A DNA stretch of 64,000 nucleotides from Jutongia hominis (GTDB lineage Bacteria; Bacillota; Clostridia; Lachnospirales; Lachnospiraceae): assembly GCF_014384965.1 (NCBI RefSeq), contig NZ_JACRSW010000001.1:186001-250000 (forward strand). Reading direction: 5' to 3'. Numbering within the stretch: position 1 is the first letter of the stretch; each line of letters opens with the position of its first letter. This document shows positions 8,381 to 17,266 of the stretch, in pieces. Below the pieces are notes generated by a model, which was not told where the DNA came from, did no database searches, and saw only the letters and a list, made by a program, of their open reading frames with translations. The translations under genes and the position numbers were made by a program.

Positions 8381-8687
8381 AAAATCATCTCCTATCTTTA
8401 TTTTATCTTACTCTGCTTTGCCTATTGTGTACCAAATCCTGCATTCTGTCAATAGAAAAAACACACAAAATATCATATGTTTCTAATATTTTTTATCATT
8501 CTGTTTTGCACACCTTTTTTCTACCGAATATCCGTTTTTTTCCGCATTTTGATTATCTCTCTTTTACCAGTTTTTTCCTTATGTAATATTCTTCTTTCTG
8601 ATAACTTTTATACGCTTTTTCATGTAAGATTTCTTTTGATACTTCTTTTTACCTGTCCGCTTTTTATATCTTCTCTCCTGCCTTCTC
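8381..8687. other. Intergenic region between the GTPase fusion and pta
   Basis: About 300 bases, AT-rich and T-rich on the plus strand. Apart from the pta promoter and leader (8381-8452) I see no hairpin terminator, repeat or plausible gene. A plus-strand frame here is a product of base composition. Confidence 0.5.
8424..8452 (-). promoter_or_regulatory. Promoter of pta
   Basis: Perfect TTGACA, 17 bases, then CACAAT. The -35 is consensus and the -10 matches four of six bases. Confidence 0.6.
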
Positions 8688-11252
8688 CTATATCTGTTTT
8701 CGGATCTCTTCTTCTACCTGTTTTACTTCCTCATAAAATTCTCTTGCAGATATCAGGCGACACCCTTGTCCTCTGATGATAAGCTGCTCTAATCCATCTG
8801 AAGTTGCTACCGTCACATGGTAATCGCGTCCCATTTTATGTGCGAGCTTTTCAATATACTGATCAGCCGTTTCTGCTTCTTTTGTATATACAACATGAAT
8901 ATTATGATAAGGAATCATCTGTCCTACATTTCCTTTTACACGATACGCATCAAACACAAGGATCAATGTACATTTTTTATATCCCTGGTAATTACACATA
9001 ATATCCATTAGTCTGCCCCGTGCCGCATCAATATTGTCTTTTGCAAGTTCACTTAATTCTTGCCATGCAAAGACAATATTATAACCATCTACTAACAAAT
9101 ATTGTTCATCGGATTTTTTAGGACGCATTGCACTGCCATGCGAGATCACCCTTTTTTCAATACGTTTTTTCGTTTTCTTAGAATCCTTTCTTTTATTCGC
9201 CCCATAAGTCTGCTCAAAGATCCGGTTAATTTCTTCTTCTCCCATGAAATATTCTTCCTGTGGCTTCGGAACCCTCGTCTGCCATTCCGGTTCTTCTGCT
9301 TCTTCCTGCACAGATCCGGTCTGTAACGGCAGATGCATCTTTTGTTCTACTTCATACCATGGCACAACAATACCGCTTCCATGGCTGCAAAATACAGAAG
9401 CTGATGGATTGGCAATGTCCGCATCGGGATCATACCATGAATTTTCCAGAACTTCTTCTTCATTATGACATGGATAATATCCTTTCAGACTACATATGAT
9501 CCGGCCGGTTCCTTTTGTATAAGAATGTACTTCCTGCTGGTAGTTACACATTGTCGCTACCGGTGCGATACCAACCAATACTGCCTGCTTATCATCCTGT
9601 GTTTCCGTCTTAAAGCTTGCACACATCTTCTCAAGATCCATCATCGCACGGCCTAAATTAGCTGCCGGTATCTCTAAACGAAACGCATAATAAGGTTCCA
9701 ACAGACAACTTTGTGCTTTCATAAGTCCTTGTCTGACTGCACGATATGTCGCCTGTCTAAAGTCTCCGCCCTCTGTATGTTTGATATGCGCCTTTCCTGA
9801 AACTAATGTAATTTTGACATCCGTAAGTACTTTGCCTGCAAGCACACCGATAAACTCTCTTTCCGTCAAATGTGTCAGGATCAGGCGTTGCCAGTTCTTT
9901 GCCAAAAGATCTTCACTGCAGTCGGCAAGTACCTGTACGCCACTTCCATGCTCTCCGGGTTCAATTTTCAGGTGTACTTCTGCATAATGACGAAGCGGTT
10001 CAAAATGTCCGACTCCCTCCACCGTATCAAGTATGGTTTCTTTATAAACAATCTTTCCTTCCCCAAAATGTACATCTGCTTTAAAACGATCCCTGATCAT
10101 GCAACGCAGAATTTCTATTTGTACTTCTCCCATGATCTGTGCCTGAATTTCACCGACTTTCTCATTCCAAACGATCTTTAGTTCGGGTTCCTCTTCCTCT
10201 AATTGGCGAAGCTGTGGTAAAAACTGATTGACACTGATATCATCCGGCAGGATCATGGCATATGTCAGCACCGGTTCTAACAACGGAAGATTTGCTTCTT
10301 TCTCTATTCCGAGGCCTTCTCCTGCATACGTATGGCTAAGTCCTGTCACAGCACAGATCATGCCTGCCTGTACTTCAGGCACGGCTTCATATTGCTCGCC
10401 GGAATACACACGGATCTGGTTGACTTTTTCTTCCCATTCCTGTTCTCCCTTATTCGTCAGCTTCTGACGTACTTTTAAGCTTCCTCCTGTAATCTTCATA
10501 TAGGTCAGACGGTTATTTTGTTCATCTCTTGCAATCTTAAACACTCTTGCTCCAAAAAGATCTCCATACGTTACATCCTTTGTATATTCTTCTAATCCCT
10601 TTAAAAAAGAATCGACTCCATCTCCTTTTAATGCAGAGCCAAAAAAGCAGGGATACAACTTCTCACTTGCGATCAGTTCCTTAATCTCTTCCTTTTCAAT
10701 TGTATTGCTTTCTAAATATTTTTCTAATAATCCATCATCACAAACAGCCACTTCTTCAAAGAACAGCTCATCTTTTTTTGTAAAAGAGACACAATGGCGA
10801 TCCAGTCTTGTCTGTATTTCTTCCATCAGACTTTCCGGTGTTCTTCGTGCCTGATCCATCTTATTGATAAAAAGAAATGTTGGAATATGATATCTTTTTA
10901 AAAGCCGCCATAATGTCAGCGTGTGTCCCTGCACCCCATCAGATCCGTTGATCACAAGGATCGCATAGTCAAGCACTTGCAACGTACGCTCCATTTCAGC
11001 AGAAAAGTCTACATGTCCCGGTGTATCAAGCAATGTCACATCCCGGTCACCCAGCAAAAATTCAGCCTGCTTAGAAAAAATCGTAATACCGCGATCCTTC
11101 TCCATCTGATCGGTATCGAGATACGCATCTCCATTATCGACACGCCCCATCTTCCTGATCTTTCCACAATGATATAAAATGCTTTCTGAAAGCGTTGTTT
11201 TACCTGAATCCACGTGAGCTATCACACCCATGCACAAATGTTTCTTATTCAT
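8688..11252 (-). CDS. Tet(M)-like ribosome GTPase fused to a YacP/Rae1 NYN nuclease domain
   Basis: An 854-residue fusion. Residues 1 to about 650 are an elongation-factor-G-like translation GTPase of the Tet(M)/Tet(O) ribosomal-protection type: AHVDSGKT at 12-19, DTPGH near 72, NKMD near 130, then domains II to V. Residues 715-854 are a NYN/PIN-type nuclease domain like B. subtilis YacP (Rae1), with the acidic set in VDGYN (Asp722), VFDAY (Asp768), TADQYI (Asp797) and TSDGLEQ (Asp819). A basic linker (about 660-714) joins them. Free Rae1 cuts mRNA in the ribosomal A site (established), so this protein could deliver a nuclease to stalled or drug-bound ribosomes (inference). The ATG at 11252 has GAGG seven bases before it. 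A 15-bp palindrome lies upstream. Confidence 0.9.
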   Translation of the reverse strand: MNKKHLCMGVIAHVDSGKTTLSESILYHCGKIRKMGRVDNGDAYLDTDQMEKDRGITIFSKQAEFLLGDRDVTLLDTPGHVDFSAEMERTLQVLDYAILVINGSDGVQGHTLTLWRLLKRYHIPTFLFINKMDQARRTPESLMEEIQTRLDRHCVSFTKKDELFFEEVAVCDDGLLEKYLESNTIEKEEIKELIASEKLYPCFFGSALKGDGVDSFLKGLEEYTKDVTYGDLFGARVFKIARDEQNNRLTYMKITGGSLKVRQKLTNKGEQEWEEKVNQIRVYSGEQYEAVPEVQAGMICAVTGLSHTYAGEGLGIEKEANLPLLEPVLTYAMILPDDISVNQFLPQLRQLEEEEPELKIVWNEKVGEIQAQIMGEVQIEILRCMIRDRFKADVHFGEGKIVYKETILDTVEGVGHFEPLRHYAEVHLKIEPGEHGSGVQVLADCSEDLLAKNWQRLILTHLTEREFIGVLAGKVLTDVKITLVSGKAHIKHTEGGDFRQATYRAVRQGLMKAQSCLLEPYYAFRLEIPAANLGRAMMDLEKMCASFKTETQDDKQAVLVGIAPVATMCNYQQEVHSYTKGTGRIICSLKGYYPCHNEEEVLENSWYDPDADIANPSASVFCSHGSGIVVPWYEVEQKMHLPLQTGSVQEEAEEPEWQTRVPKPQEEYFMGEEEINRIFEQTYGANKRKDSKKTKKRIEKRVISHGSAMRPKKSDEQYLLVDGYNIVFAWQELSELAKDNIDAARGRLMDIMCNYQGYKKCTLILVFDAYRVKGNVGQMIPYHNIHVVYTKEAETADQYIEKLAHKMGRDYHVTVATSDGLEQLIIRGQGCRLISAREFYEEVKQVEEEIRKQI

Positions 11253-11295
11253 TTTTATCCTCATTTCCAAATATGTTATCTAAATAATGTTCTAT

Positions 11296-11328
11296 CTGTA
11301 TTAGTCTTTATTATAAAGACTAATACAG
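11296..11328. promoter_or_regulatory. Perfect 15-bp inverted repeat upstream of the GTPase-NYN gene
   Basis: CTGTATTAGTCTTTA and its exact complement are separated by only three bases (TTA). On the minus strand it lies 44 bases before the start codon and overlaps a weak -10 (TTGCGG, 18 bases, TATTAG). It could be an operator or an RNA hairpin; there is no T-run directly after it, so it is not a standard terminator. Confidence 0.7.
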
Positions 11329-11648
11329 TAAAAGTCCATTTCCCCGCAAAGACTGTTATGAAAAAATTTTCCTCCTTTTTCCACGATACTACAAATAGAA
11401 TTATCATTGTCTTTTCATAACAGATACGATACAATAATATCTTGATATTTTAATTTTTCAGGACTTTTAGAGGATTGGAGTTTTACAATTTTCAATACAG
11501 GGCTTTCAAAAGCGAATGCTTTGAAACATATACTTTTTTTAAATGCAGGTCTTTTTTTAATGAAAACTTTGAAGCTTTTCACTTTTTAGAATGAATTTTG
11601 AAAAACTTTAGTCCTTTCAAATATCATATATCATATTTTTACAACAAA

Positions 11649-11720
11649 ATGTACTCTTGGAATCTTATGCATAAAAATCCAGCCGAAAGGATCTTCTTAG
11701 AGGACATACCTAGAGTACAT
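11649..11720 (+). repeat. Hairpin repeat, copy 1, in the leader of the CmpB-type gene
   Basis: The ends ATGTACTCTTGG and CCTAGAGTACAT pair with one mismatch. Inside is ATCCAGCCGAAAGGAT, a small hairpin. A diverged copy sits at 45903-45962 in the other orientation; both lie about 21 bases before a start codon. Confidence 0.75.
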
Positions 11721-11741
11721 AAAAGAGAAATGGAGGAATTT

Positions 11742-13034
11742 ATGGACGGATTCTACTTAGTATTATGGCTTTTTTTCCTGTATTCTTTTGCAGGATGGTT
11801 CTTAGAAACAGGATTTTCGATCCTGTTAAAAAAACGGATGATCAACCGTGGTGTATTAAACGGACCGCTTTGTACAATTTATGGTGTAACTGCTTTGATC
11901 ATCTCAATCGGTTTTTCCGAATTGCGCAACCAATGGTTCTTTCTCTTCCTGGGATGCGCAACTATTTCTACACTTGTAGAATGGTGTGCCGGACATTTTT
12001 TAGAAAAGATCAATCATAAAAAATGGTGGGATTATTCTAAGCGGAAATATAATGTAGATGGTTATATCTCTCTGGATTTTTCTATCCTATGGGGAATTCT
12101 CGGACTTCTTTGCCTGAAATTTGTCAATCCACTTTTGGTAAGGATCTATCAATGGCTTCCATCCTCTTTTGTACATATTACTTTGCTTGCTTTGACGATT
12201 CTTTTACTGATTGATATTCTCGGAACATATGCCGTTGCATTTCCGGCATTACGAAAAATCCGAACAATTGATGATGTAAGCGGAAATCTTCATCATCTCT
12301 CACAAAGATTGATCCACTGGATCAGAAAACGAATCCGCAGCCGTATTGAGAAAGCCTATCCTAATATTGCCAAAGACATTCCTGACACAGCCGGAAATTT
12401 TGCATCAGGATGCAGTTTTTATAAGATCATCATGCTCTTTTTTATCGGTTCTTTTCTCGGAGATATCATCGAAACGATTTTTTGTCGGCTGACTGCCGGT
12501 GTATGGATGAGTCGAAGCAGTGTTGTCTGGGGACCTTTTAGTATCGTCTGGGGCCTTGCACTTGCCTGCAGTACGATCCTTTTATATAACTACCGCAACC
12601 GGACAGATGGTCAGCTTTTCTTAATCGGCACAATACTGGGTGGTGTCTATGAATACCTTTGCAGCGTATTTACAGAGCTCTTTTTTGGCAAGATCTTTTG
12701 GGATTACAGCCATTTGCCATTTAACCTGGGCGGCCGCATTAATTTGCTGTATTGTTTCTTCTGGGGCTTTGCTGCTGTAATCTGGCTAAAAAAAGTCTAT
12801 CCTGTCTTATCAGACTTAATCGAAAAAATACCACAAAAAGCCGGAAAGATTTTTTCATGGCTCTTTATGGTATTTATGATATGTAATATTGCCATCTCTT
12901 CTCTCGCTTTGTTACGATACAATACTCGTGACAAACAACCGAAAGCTCAAAATCAGATGGAGCAGTTCTTTGATACGCATTATGATGATGCAAAAATGGC
13001 TAAGATCTATCCTAATGCCAAATCGACGAACTAA
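11742..13034 (+). CDS. CmpB-type membrane protein (PF06541-like), tandem domains
   Basis: A 430-residue polytopic membrane protein with two copies of the putative ABC-transporter type IV (CmpB) domain. Copy one, about residues 1-150, has LYSFAGWFLETGFSILL and RGVLNGPLCTIYG and ends in KWWDYS; copy two, about 225-380, has FIGSFLGDIIETIFCRL, VVWGPFSIVWG and FWDYSHLPFNLGG. About ten membrane segments are visible and a hydrophilic C-terminal tail follows. The function of the family is not established. The frame is open from 11598, but the extra codons encode the hairpin repeat; GGAGG before the ATG at 11742 sets the start. Confidence 0.85.
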   Translation: MDGFYLVLWLFFLYSFAGWFLETGFSILLKKRMINRGVLNGPLCTIYGVTALIISIGFSELRNQWFFLFLGCATISTLVEWCAGHFLEKINHKKWWDYSKRKYNVDGYISLDFSILWGILGLLCLKFVNPLLVRIYQWLPSSFVHITLLALTILLLIDILGTYAVAFPALRKIRTIDDVSGNLHHLSQRLIHWIRKRIRSRIEKAYPNIAKDIPDTAGNFASGCSFYKIIMLFFIGSFLGDIIETIFCRLTAGVWMSRSSVVWGPFSIVWGLALACSTILLYNYRNRTDGQLFLIGTILGGVYEYLCSVFTELFFGKIFWDYSHLPFNLGGRINLLYCFFWGFAAVIWLKKVYPVLSDLIEKIPQKAGKIFSWLFMVFMICNIAISSLALLRYNTRDKQPKAQNQMEQFFDTHYDDAKMAKIYPNAKSTN

Positions 13035-13298
13035 TAACAATCATTTAACAGCAACCAATTATCGGCAACCAATTAACAACAACCCATTAATGACAAATAT
13101 CAAAGATAACAAAAACAAGGTTTCCATTCCAAGAAACCTTGTTTTTTATTATCTTTTTTTCATTTTAACAGGAAACACACCGGAAAAATATTTTCCTGCC
13201 TCTATTCTACTTATTAGCAGTCAAATTGTAACTATTCCGTTTTTTATTTTTATGTTGTTAGCGATTAAATTGTAACTGAACAATACTATATCTTCGAA
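13035..13298. other. Intergenic region between convergent genes
   Basis: Holds the terminator at 13111-13148 and an AT-rich stretch with two imperfect direct copies of ATTGTAACT (13226 and 13270 areas). No further gene seen. Confidence 0.5.
13111..13148 (+). terminator. Intrinsic terminator of the CmpB-type gene
   Basis: AACAAGGTTTC pairs with GAAACCTTGTT around CATTCCAA, followed by TTTTTT. Confidence 0.9.
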
Positions 13299-15467
13299 TT
13301 ACAAATGTAACACGCGTTCTTTGATCTCCTGTGTTCGTCCCTGGTTCCAGAACTGTGTTCCGATATAACCGCAGGTTCTTCTGGCAACATTCATTTTGTC
13401 CTGATCCGTGTTACCGCAATTCGGGCATTTCCAGATCAGTTTTCCATGCTCATCGTTCACGATCTCGATCTGACCGCTGTAATCACAGACCTGACAATAG
13501 TCACTTTTTGTATTTAATTCAGCATACATGATATTATCATAGATAAATTGCATCACCTGTAAAACAGCATCAATATTATTTTCCATATTCGGCACTTCTA
13601 CATAGCTGACCGCACCACCCGGTGATAAGTTTTGGAATTGTGCTTCGAATTTCAGCTTGTCAAATGCATTGATCTCTTCTGTCACATGCACATGGTAACT
13701 GTTGGTAATATAATTCTTATCTGTGACACCTTTAATGATGCCAAAACGTTTCTGAAGGCATTTTGCGAATTTATATGTTGTCGATTCCAATGGTGTGCCA
13801 TACAGGCTGAAATCAATATTTTCTTCCTCTCTCCAACGGCTGCATGCATCATTTAATTTTTCCATGACCTTTAGTGCAAACGGGGTTGCTGACGGATCAG
13901 TATGCGATTTTCCTGTCATATAACGTGTACACTCACAAAGTCCTGCATATCCTAAAGAAATAGTAGAATATCCGTTATATAACAGTTTGTCAATAACTTC
14001 GCCTTTCTTCAGACGTGCCAATGCACCATACTGCCATAAGATCGGTGCAACATCAGAAGGTGTTCCTTTCAAACGGTTATGACGATACATCAACGCTTTT
14101 TTGCAAAGTTCCAATCTCTTGTCTAAGATTTTCCAGAAAGCTTCCTCATCTCCATCCGAAGAACATGCGACATCTACCAGATTGATCGTAACCACACCCT
14201 GGTTAAAACGTCCATAGAATTTCGGACGGTCTTTTTCATCATGATATACTGTCAGAAAACTGCGGCAGCCCATGCAAGGGTAGCAATTTCCGTCCTTCAT
14301 TTTTTTCATGATCTTTTCTGAAATGTAATCAGGAACCATTCGTTTTGCCGTACATTTTGCTGCTAATTGTGTCAGATACCAATACTTCGATCCTTCTCTG
14401 ACATTATCTTCTTCCAATACATAGAGAAGCTTCGGAAATGCCGGTGTGATATAAACACCTTTTTCATTTTTCACGCCTTGCATTCTCTGACGCAGGATCT
14501 CTTCCATGATCAAAGCAAGATCTTCTCTAAGTCTTCCTTCCGGTGCCTCGTCAAGATACATGAATACACTGACGAAAGGTGCCTGCCCATTCGTTGTCAT
14601 CAATGTAATGACCTGATACTGGATCATCTGTACACCACGTTTGATCTCATCTCTTACGCGGATCTCGGCAATTTCATCCACCTGTTTACTATTATAGGAC
14701 AAACCGGCTTCTTTTAATTCATTTTCAACCTGTTTTTTGTATTTCTGACGACTGATATCCACAAATGGAGCAAGATGCGTCAGACTGATGCTCTGTCCGC
14801 CATATTGCGAGCTGGCGATCTGTGCAATGCTTTGTGTTGCAATGTTGCATGCAGTCGAAAAGCTCTTAGGCTTTTCTATCATCGTTTCACTGATCACAGT
14901 TCCGTTTTGCAGCATATCCTCAAGATTGACCAGGCAGCAATTGTGCATATGCTGTGCGAAATAATCAGAATCGTGAAAATGAATAATTCCCTGCTCATGT
15001 GCACGTACAATCTCACTTGGCAGCAAAAAACGTTTTGTAATATCTTTGCTGACTTCCCCAGCCATATAATCTCTTTGCACACTGTTGACCGTAGGATTTT
15101 TGTTCGAATTTTCCTGCTTTACCATTTCATTGTTACATTCAAGCAGGCTTAATATCTGCTTATCCGTAGAATTTGCCTTACGAAGCAATGCACGATTGTA
15201 ACGATATGTGATATATTTTCTTGCTACAGCAAATGCTCTTCGATCCATAATCTGTTCCTCCACCAGATCCTGGATTTCTTCCACACTTAAAGCCCGGTTC
15301 ATATCCAGACAGATGTTCTCTACATCAGCCGTGATCAATTCGATCTGCTCTTTCGATAATCGCTCCTTTGTCGGCACTTCATAATTTGCTTTCGTAACGG
15401 CTGCTGTGATCTTTCTGGCATCAAACGTATCCTCAGAACCACTGCGCTTAATAATTTTCATCCTCAT
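13299..15467 (-). CDS. nrdD: Anaerobic ribonucleoside-triphosphate reductase
   Basis: Makes deoxyribonucleotides from NTPs under anaerobic conditions by a glycyl-radical mechanism. At 722 residues it has the usual length. An ATP-cone allosteric domain covers about residues 3-95 (IIKRSGSEDTFDARKI), the catalytic barrel follows, and the C-terminus has a zinc site (CQVCDYSG and CPNCGNTDQ) before the glycyl-radical motif RTCGYIG. Its activase NrdG is not adjacent on either side, although the two are often paired. The start is ATG at 15467 or 15461; an ATGAGGAT motif covers both. CmpB-type membrane genes flank it on each side. Confidence 0.97.
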   Translation of the reverse strand: MRMKIIKRSGSEDTFDARKITAAVTKANYEVPTKERLSKEQIELITADVENICLDMNRALSVEEIQDLVEEQIMDRRAFAVARKYITYRYNRALLRKANSTDKQILSLLECNNEMVKQENSNKNPTVNSVQRDYMAGEVSKDITKRFLLPSEIVRAHEQGIIHFHDSDYFAQHMHNCCLVNLEDMLQNGTVISETMIEKPKSFSTACNIATQSIAQIASSQYGGQSISLTHLAPFVDISRQKYKKQVENELKEAGLSYNSKQVDEIAEIRVRDEIKRGVQMIQYQVITLMTTNGQAPFVSVFMYLDEAPEGRLREDLALIMEEILRQRMQGVKNEKGVYITPAFPKLLYVLEEDNVREGSKYWYLTQLAAKCTAKRMVPDYISEKIMKKMKDGNCYPCMGCRSFLTVYHDEKDRPKFYGRFNQGVVTINLVDVACSSDGDEEAFWKILDKRLELCKKALMYRHNRLKGTPSDVAPILWQYGALARLKKGEVIDKLLYNGYSTISLGYAGLCECTRYMTGKSHTDPSATPFALKVMEKLNDACSRWREEENIDFSLYGTPLESTTYKFAKCLQKRFGIIKGVTDKNYITNSYHVHVTEEINAFDKLKFEAQFQNLSPGGAVSYVEVPNMENNIDAVLQVMQFIYDNIMYAELNTKSDYCQVCDYSGQIEIVNDEHGKLIWKCPNCGNTDQDKMNVARRTCGYIGTQFWNQGRTQEIKERVLHL

Positions 15468-15575
15468 ACCAGCTTTCTTTTTCTAGATTTATTCTGTGTG
15501 AACGCTTTACATAATACCATATCTTGTGTTCGTTTTCAATAGCATACATAAATATAGTATTTTTTCATGTATTTC

Positions 15576-16565
15576 CTACTTTTTATTTTCTTTTGTTTCT
15601 TCATTTGCCCTAATCTCATTCCATTTTTCACGGATCGGTTCTGTTTTCTTTTTAAAATGAATCATAAGATCTTTGACAGAAACTGCTTTCTGTCCCTTTG
15701 GATAAAATTTCATTGTCGGAAACGCATCCAGAATACGTCTGCTGCCAATAAAAGGATTCTTATCATTCAAACGATTCCTCTTTTCCCAGAAAATCCGGAA
15801 TCGTTCCTCAAAAGTTGTAAGCTTTACACTATTTTCTTTCGGATCTCTCTTTAATGCCTTTAATTTACTATATAACTGTTCATTTTTCTGCTCAAAAGCA
15901 GCAAGAGACATTTTCTCGGAAAATTCTTTTCTCGTTTCTAACAGAAAATCTTTCACGGACTGCAATTGCACATCTTCAAGCAATTCCTCGATCTCCTTCT
16001 TAAAACCAAAAAGCGTTTCGAGCTGCTGACGGAAGTTGATCGTCCTGATCACGGTAACTACCGTATCGACAGCCATGAGCACTAAGATACCGGATACGAT
16101 GTAAATACCAACCTCTTTCGGCACCATCTCTATCAGCATCGTAGCGAACGGCTGTAAGAAATCAAACATGATCAGTGATAAAATTCCCCAAAACATTGAA
16201 GGGATCAATGCAATTCGTCCATTCAGATTATAGGGATCTTTGGTATAGTCCCACCATCGTGTATGAAAACAAACCTCTAACAACCATGATGTCATATATT
16301 CCAAAAACGTTGCCACAAGCATTCCCATGATATATAACAGACTCGGAATCTTTGCAAACGGACGAAGTAAGATGTAAACGATCACAGCTCCAAATCCATA
16401 CAGCGGAAGATACGGACCGATCAGAAAGCCACGGTTGACTACCTTCTTCGTCCGAACAGATACAAACGTACTTTCATAAATCCAGCCTGCCACACAAAAA
16501 ATAATAAAATCAAATGCCACAAAATAAAGCGGCAGTCCCAACACTGTAATATGATCTAAAAACAT
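15576..16565 (-). CDS. CmpB-type membrane protein (PF06541-like), single domain
   Basis: A 329-residue protein. Residues 1-170 contain about five membrane segments and the CmpB pattern (CVAGWIYESTFVSVR, RGFLIGPYLPLYG, RWWDYTKDPYNLNGRIAL). Residues from about 180 on are a charged, partly coiled-coil cytoplasmic region (EELLEDVQLQSVKDFLLETR). The family role is unknown. It is a paralogue of the tandem protein at 11742, with nrdD between them. GAGAGGG before the ATG supports the start. Confidence 0.85.
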   Translation of the reverse strand: MFLDHITVLGLPLYFVAFDFIIFCVAGWIYESTFVSVRTKKVVNRGFLIGPYLPLYGFGAVIVYILLRPFAKIPSLLYIMGMLVATFLEYMTSWLLEVCFHTRWWDYTKDPYNLNGRIALIPSMFWGILSLIMFDFLQPFATMLIEMVPKEVGIYIVSGILVLMAVDTVVTVIRTINFRQQLETLFGFKKEIEELLEDVQLQSVKDFLLETRKEFSEKMSLAAFEQKNEQLYSKLKALKRDPKENSVKLTTFEERFRIFWEKRNRLNDKNPFIGSRRILDAFPTMKFYPKGQKAVSVKDLMIHFKKKTEPIREKWNEIRANEETKENKK

Positions 16566-16721
16566 ATACCCTCTCTACTTTCTATACTTTTATTGTTCCA
16601 TATAGTCACGATAAATACCATTCTTTCAAAATCCGATCTGTCGTTTTTAGCTGTTACCCTTCTATCTCTTCTTTGAATTCAAACTTCCAAAATAGCGTCT
16701 TTACTGACTTTTTCATTTATG

Positions 16722-17264
16722 TTATTCCGTTTCTTCTCTTGATTCCAAATCCTTTGATAACATTTCAAGATAATGAATATAGATCTGGTTGGTAAATCGG
16801 ATGCGGTACGACTGATCTAACTCTTCTCTTCGAAAACTCTTTCTTCCACCATTCTTGGCTCTTTCCCAGAAAAACAAAACATCTTTAAAAGGAACATAAT
16901 AATAAATATCTGCGTCTGAAAAATAAATGATCAAAAAAGAAATTCCCTGCTGCTGCTCATACTCTTTCATAAAATTCATCTGATGCTCATGAATATTATG
17001 GATCGGAAATACATCGGTCTTACATTCTTTTGCATCAAAGCAGATTGGAATGCCCTGTACATTTCCAACATAATCAACGGTACTTTTCTGCTCAAAATAC
17101 GCTAATGTGATATGATGTTTTTCTTTGTCAATCTCCATTGGTGTGATCGGTGTTGGAATCTTTTGTACCAAAGCCAGCTTTTCCATGCGATATTTTTCAT
17201 TTGTTATATTCAATGCTTCCTCCAAAACCGATCCTCTAAGACCCCTTGAGTTCCATGATGGCAT
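16722..17264 (-). CDS. recU: Holliday junction resolvase RecU
   Basis: Cuts Holliday junctions in recombination and segregation of Firmicutes. It has 180 residues, near the usual 170-206. Visible blocks are WNSRGLRGSVLEEALNITN at the N-terminus, QKIPTPITP, KSTVDYVGNVQGIPICFDAKE with the catalytic Asp/Ala/Lys, and HQMNFMKEYEQQQGISFLI. It follows the pseudouridine synthase stream two bases downstream of that gene's stop, so the two are probably co-transcribed. Other genes of this window (recA, recX) serve the same pathway but are separate. Confidence 0.93.
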   Translation of the reverse strand: MPSWNSRGLRGSVLEEALNITNEKYRMEKLALVQKIPTPITPMEIDKEKHHITLAYFEQKSTVDYVGNVQGIPICFDAKECKTDVFPIHNIHEHQMNFMKEYEQQQGISFLIIYFSDADIYYYVPFKDVLFFWERAKNGGRKSFRREELDQSYRIRFTNQIYIHYLEMLSKDLESREETE

Positions 17265-17266
17265 CT

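Noticed and set aside
8477..8776. 99-codon plus-strand frame
   Set aside because: Phe/Leu-rich product of T-rich intergenic DNA without a ribosome site, overlapping the end of the GTPase-NYN gene.
8688..11252. Call of a tetracycline-resistance gene
   Set aside because: The fused NYN domain and the divergence from Tet(M) speak against a standard acquired resistance determinant; codon use and surroundings do not suggest recent transfer.
11649..11720. Known riboswitch in the CmpB leader
   Set aside because: I compared it with the main riboswitch consensus motifs from memory and none fits; the second copy in reverse orientation also argues against a strand-specific aptamer.
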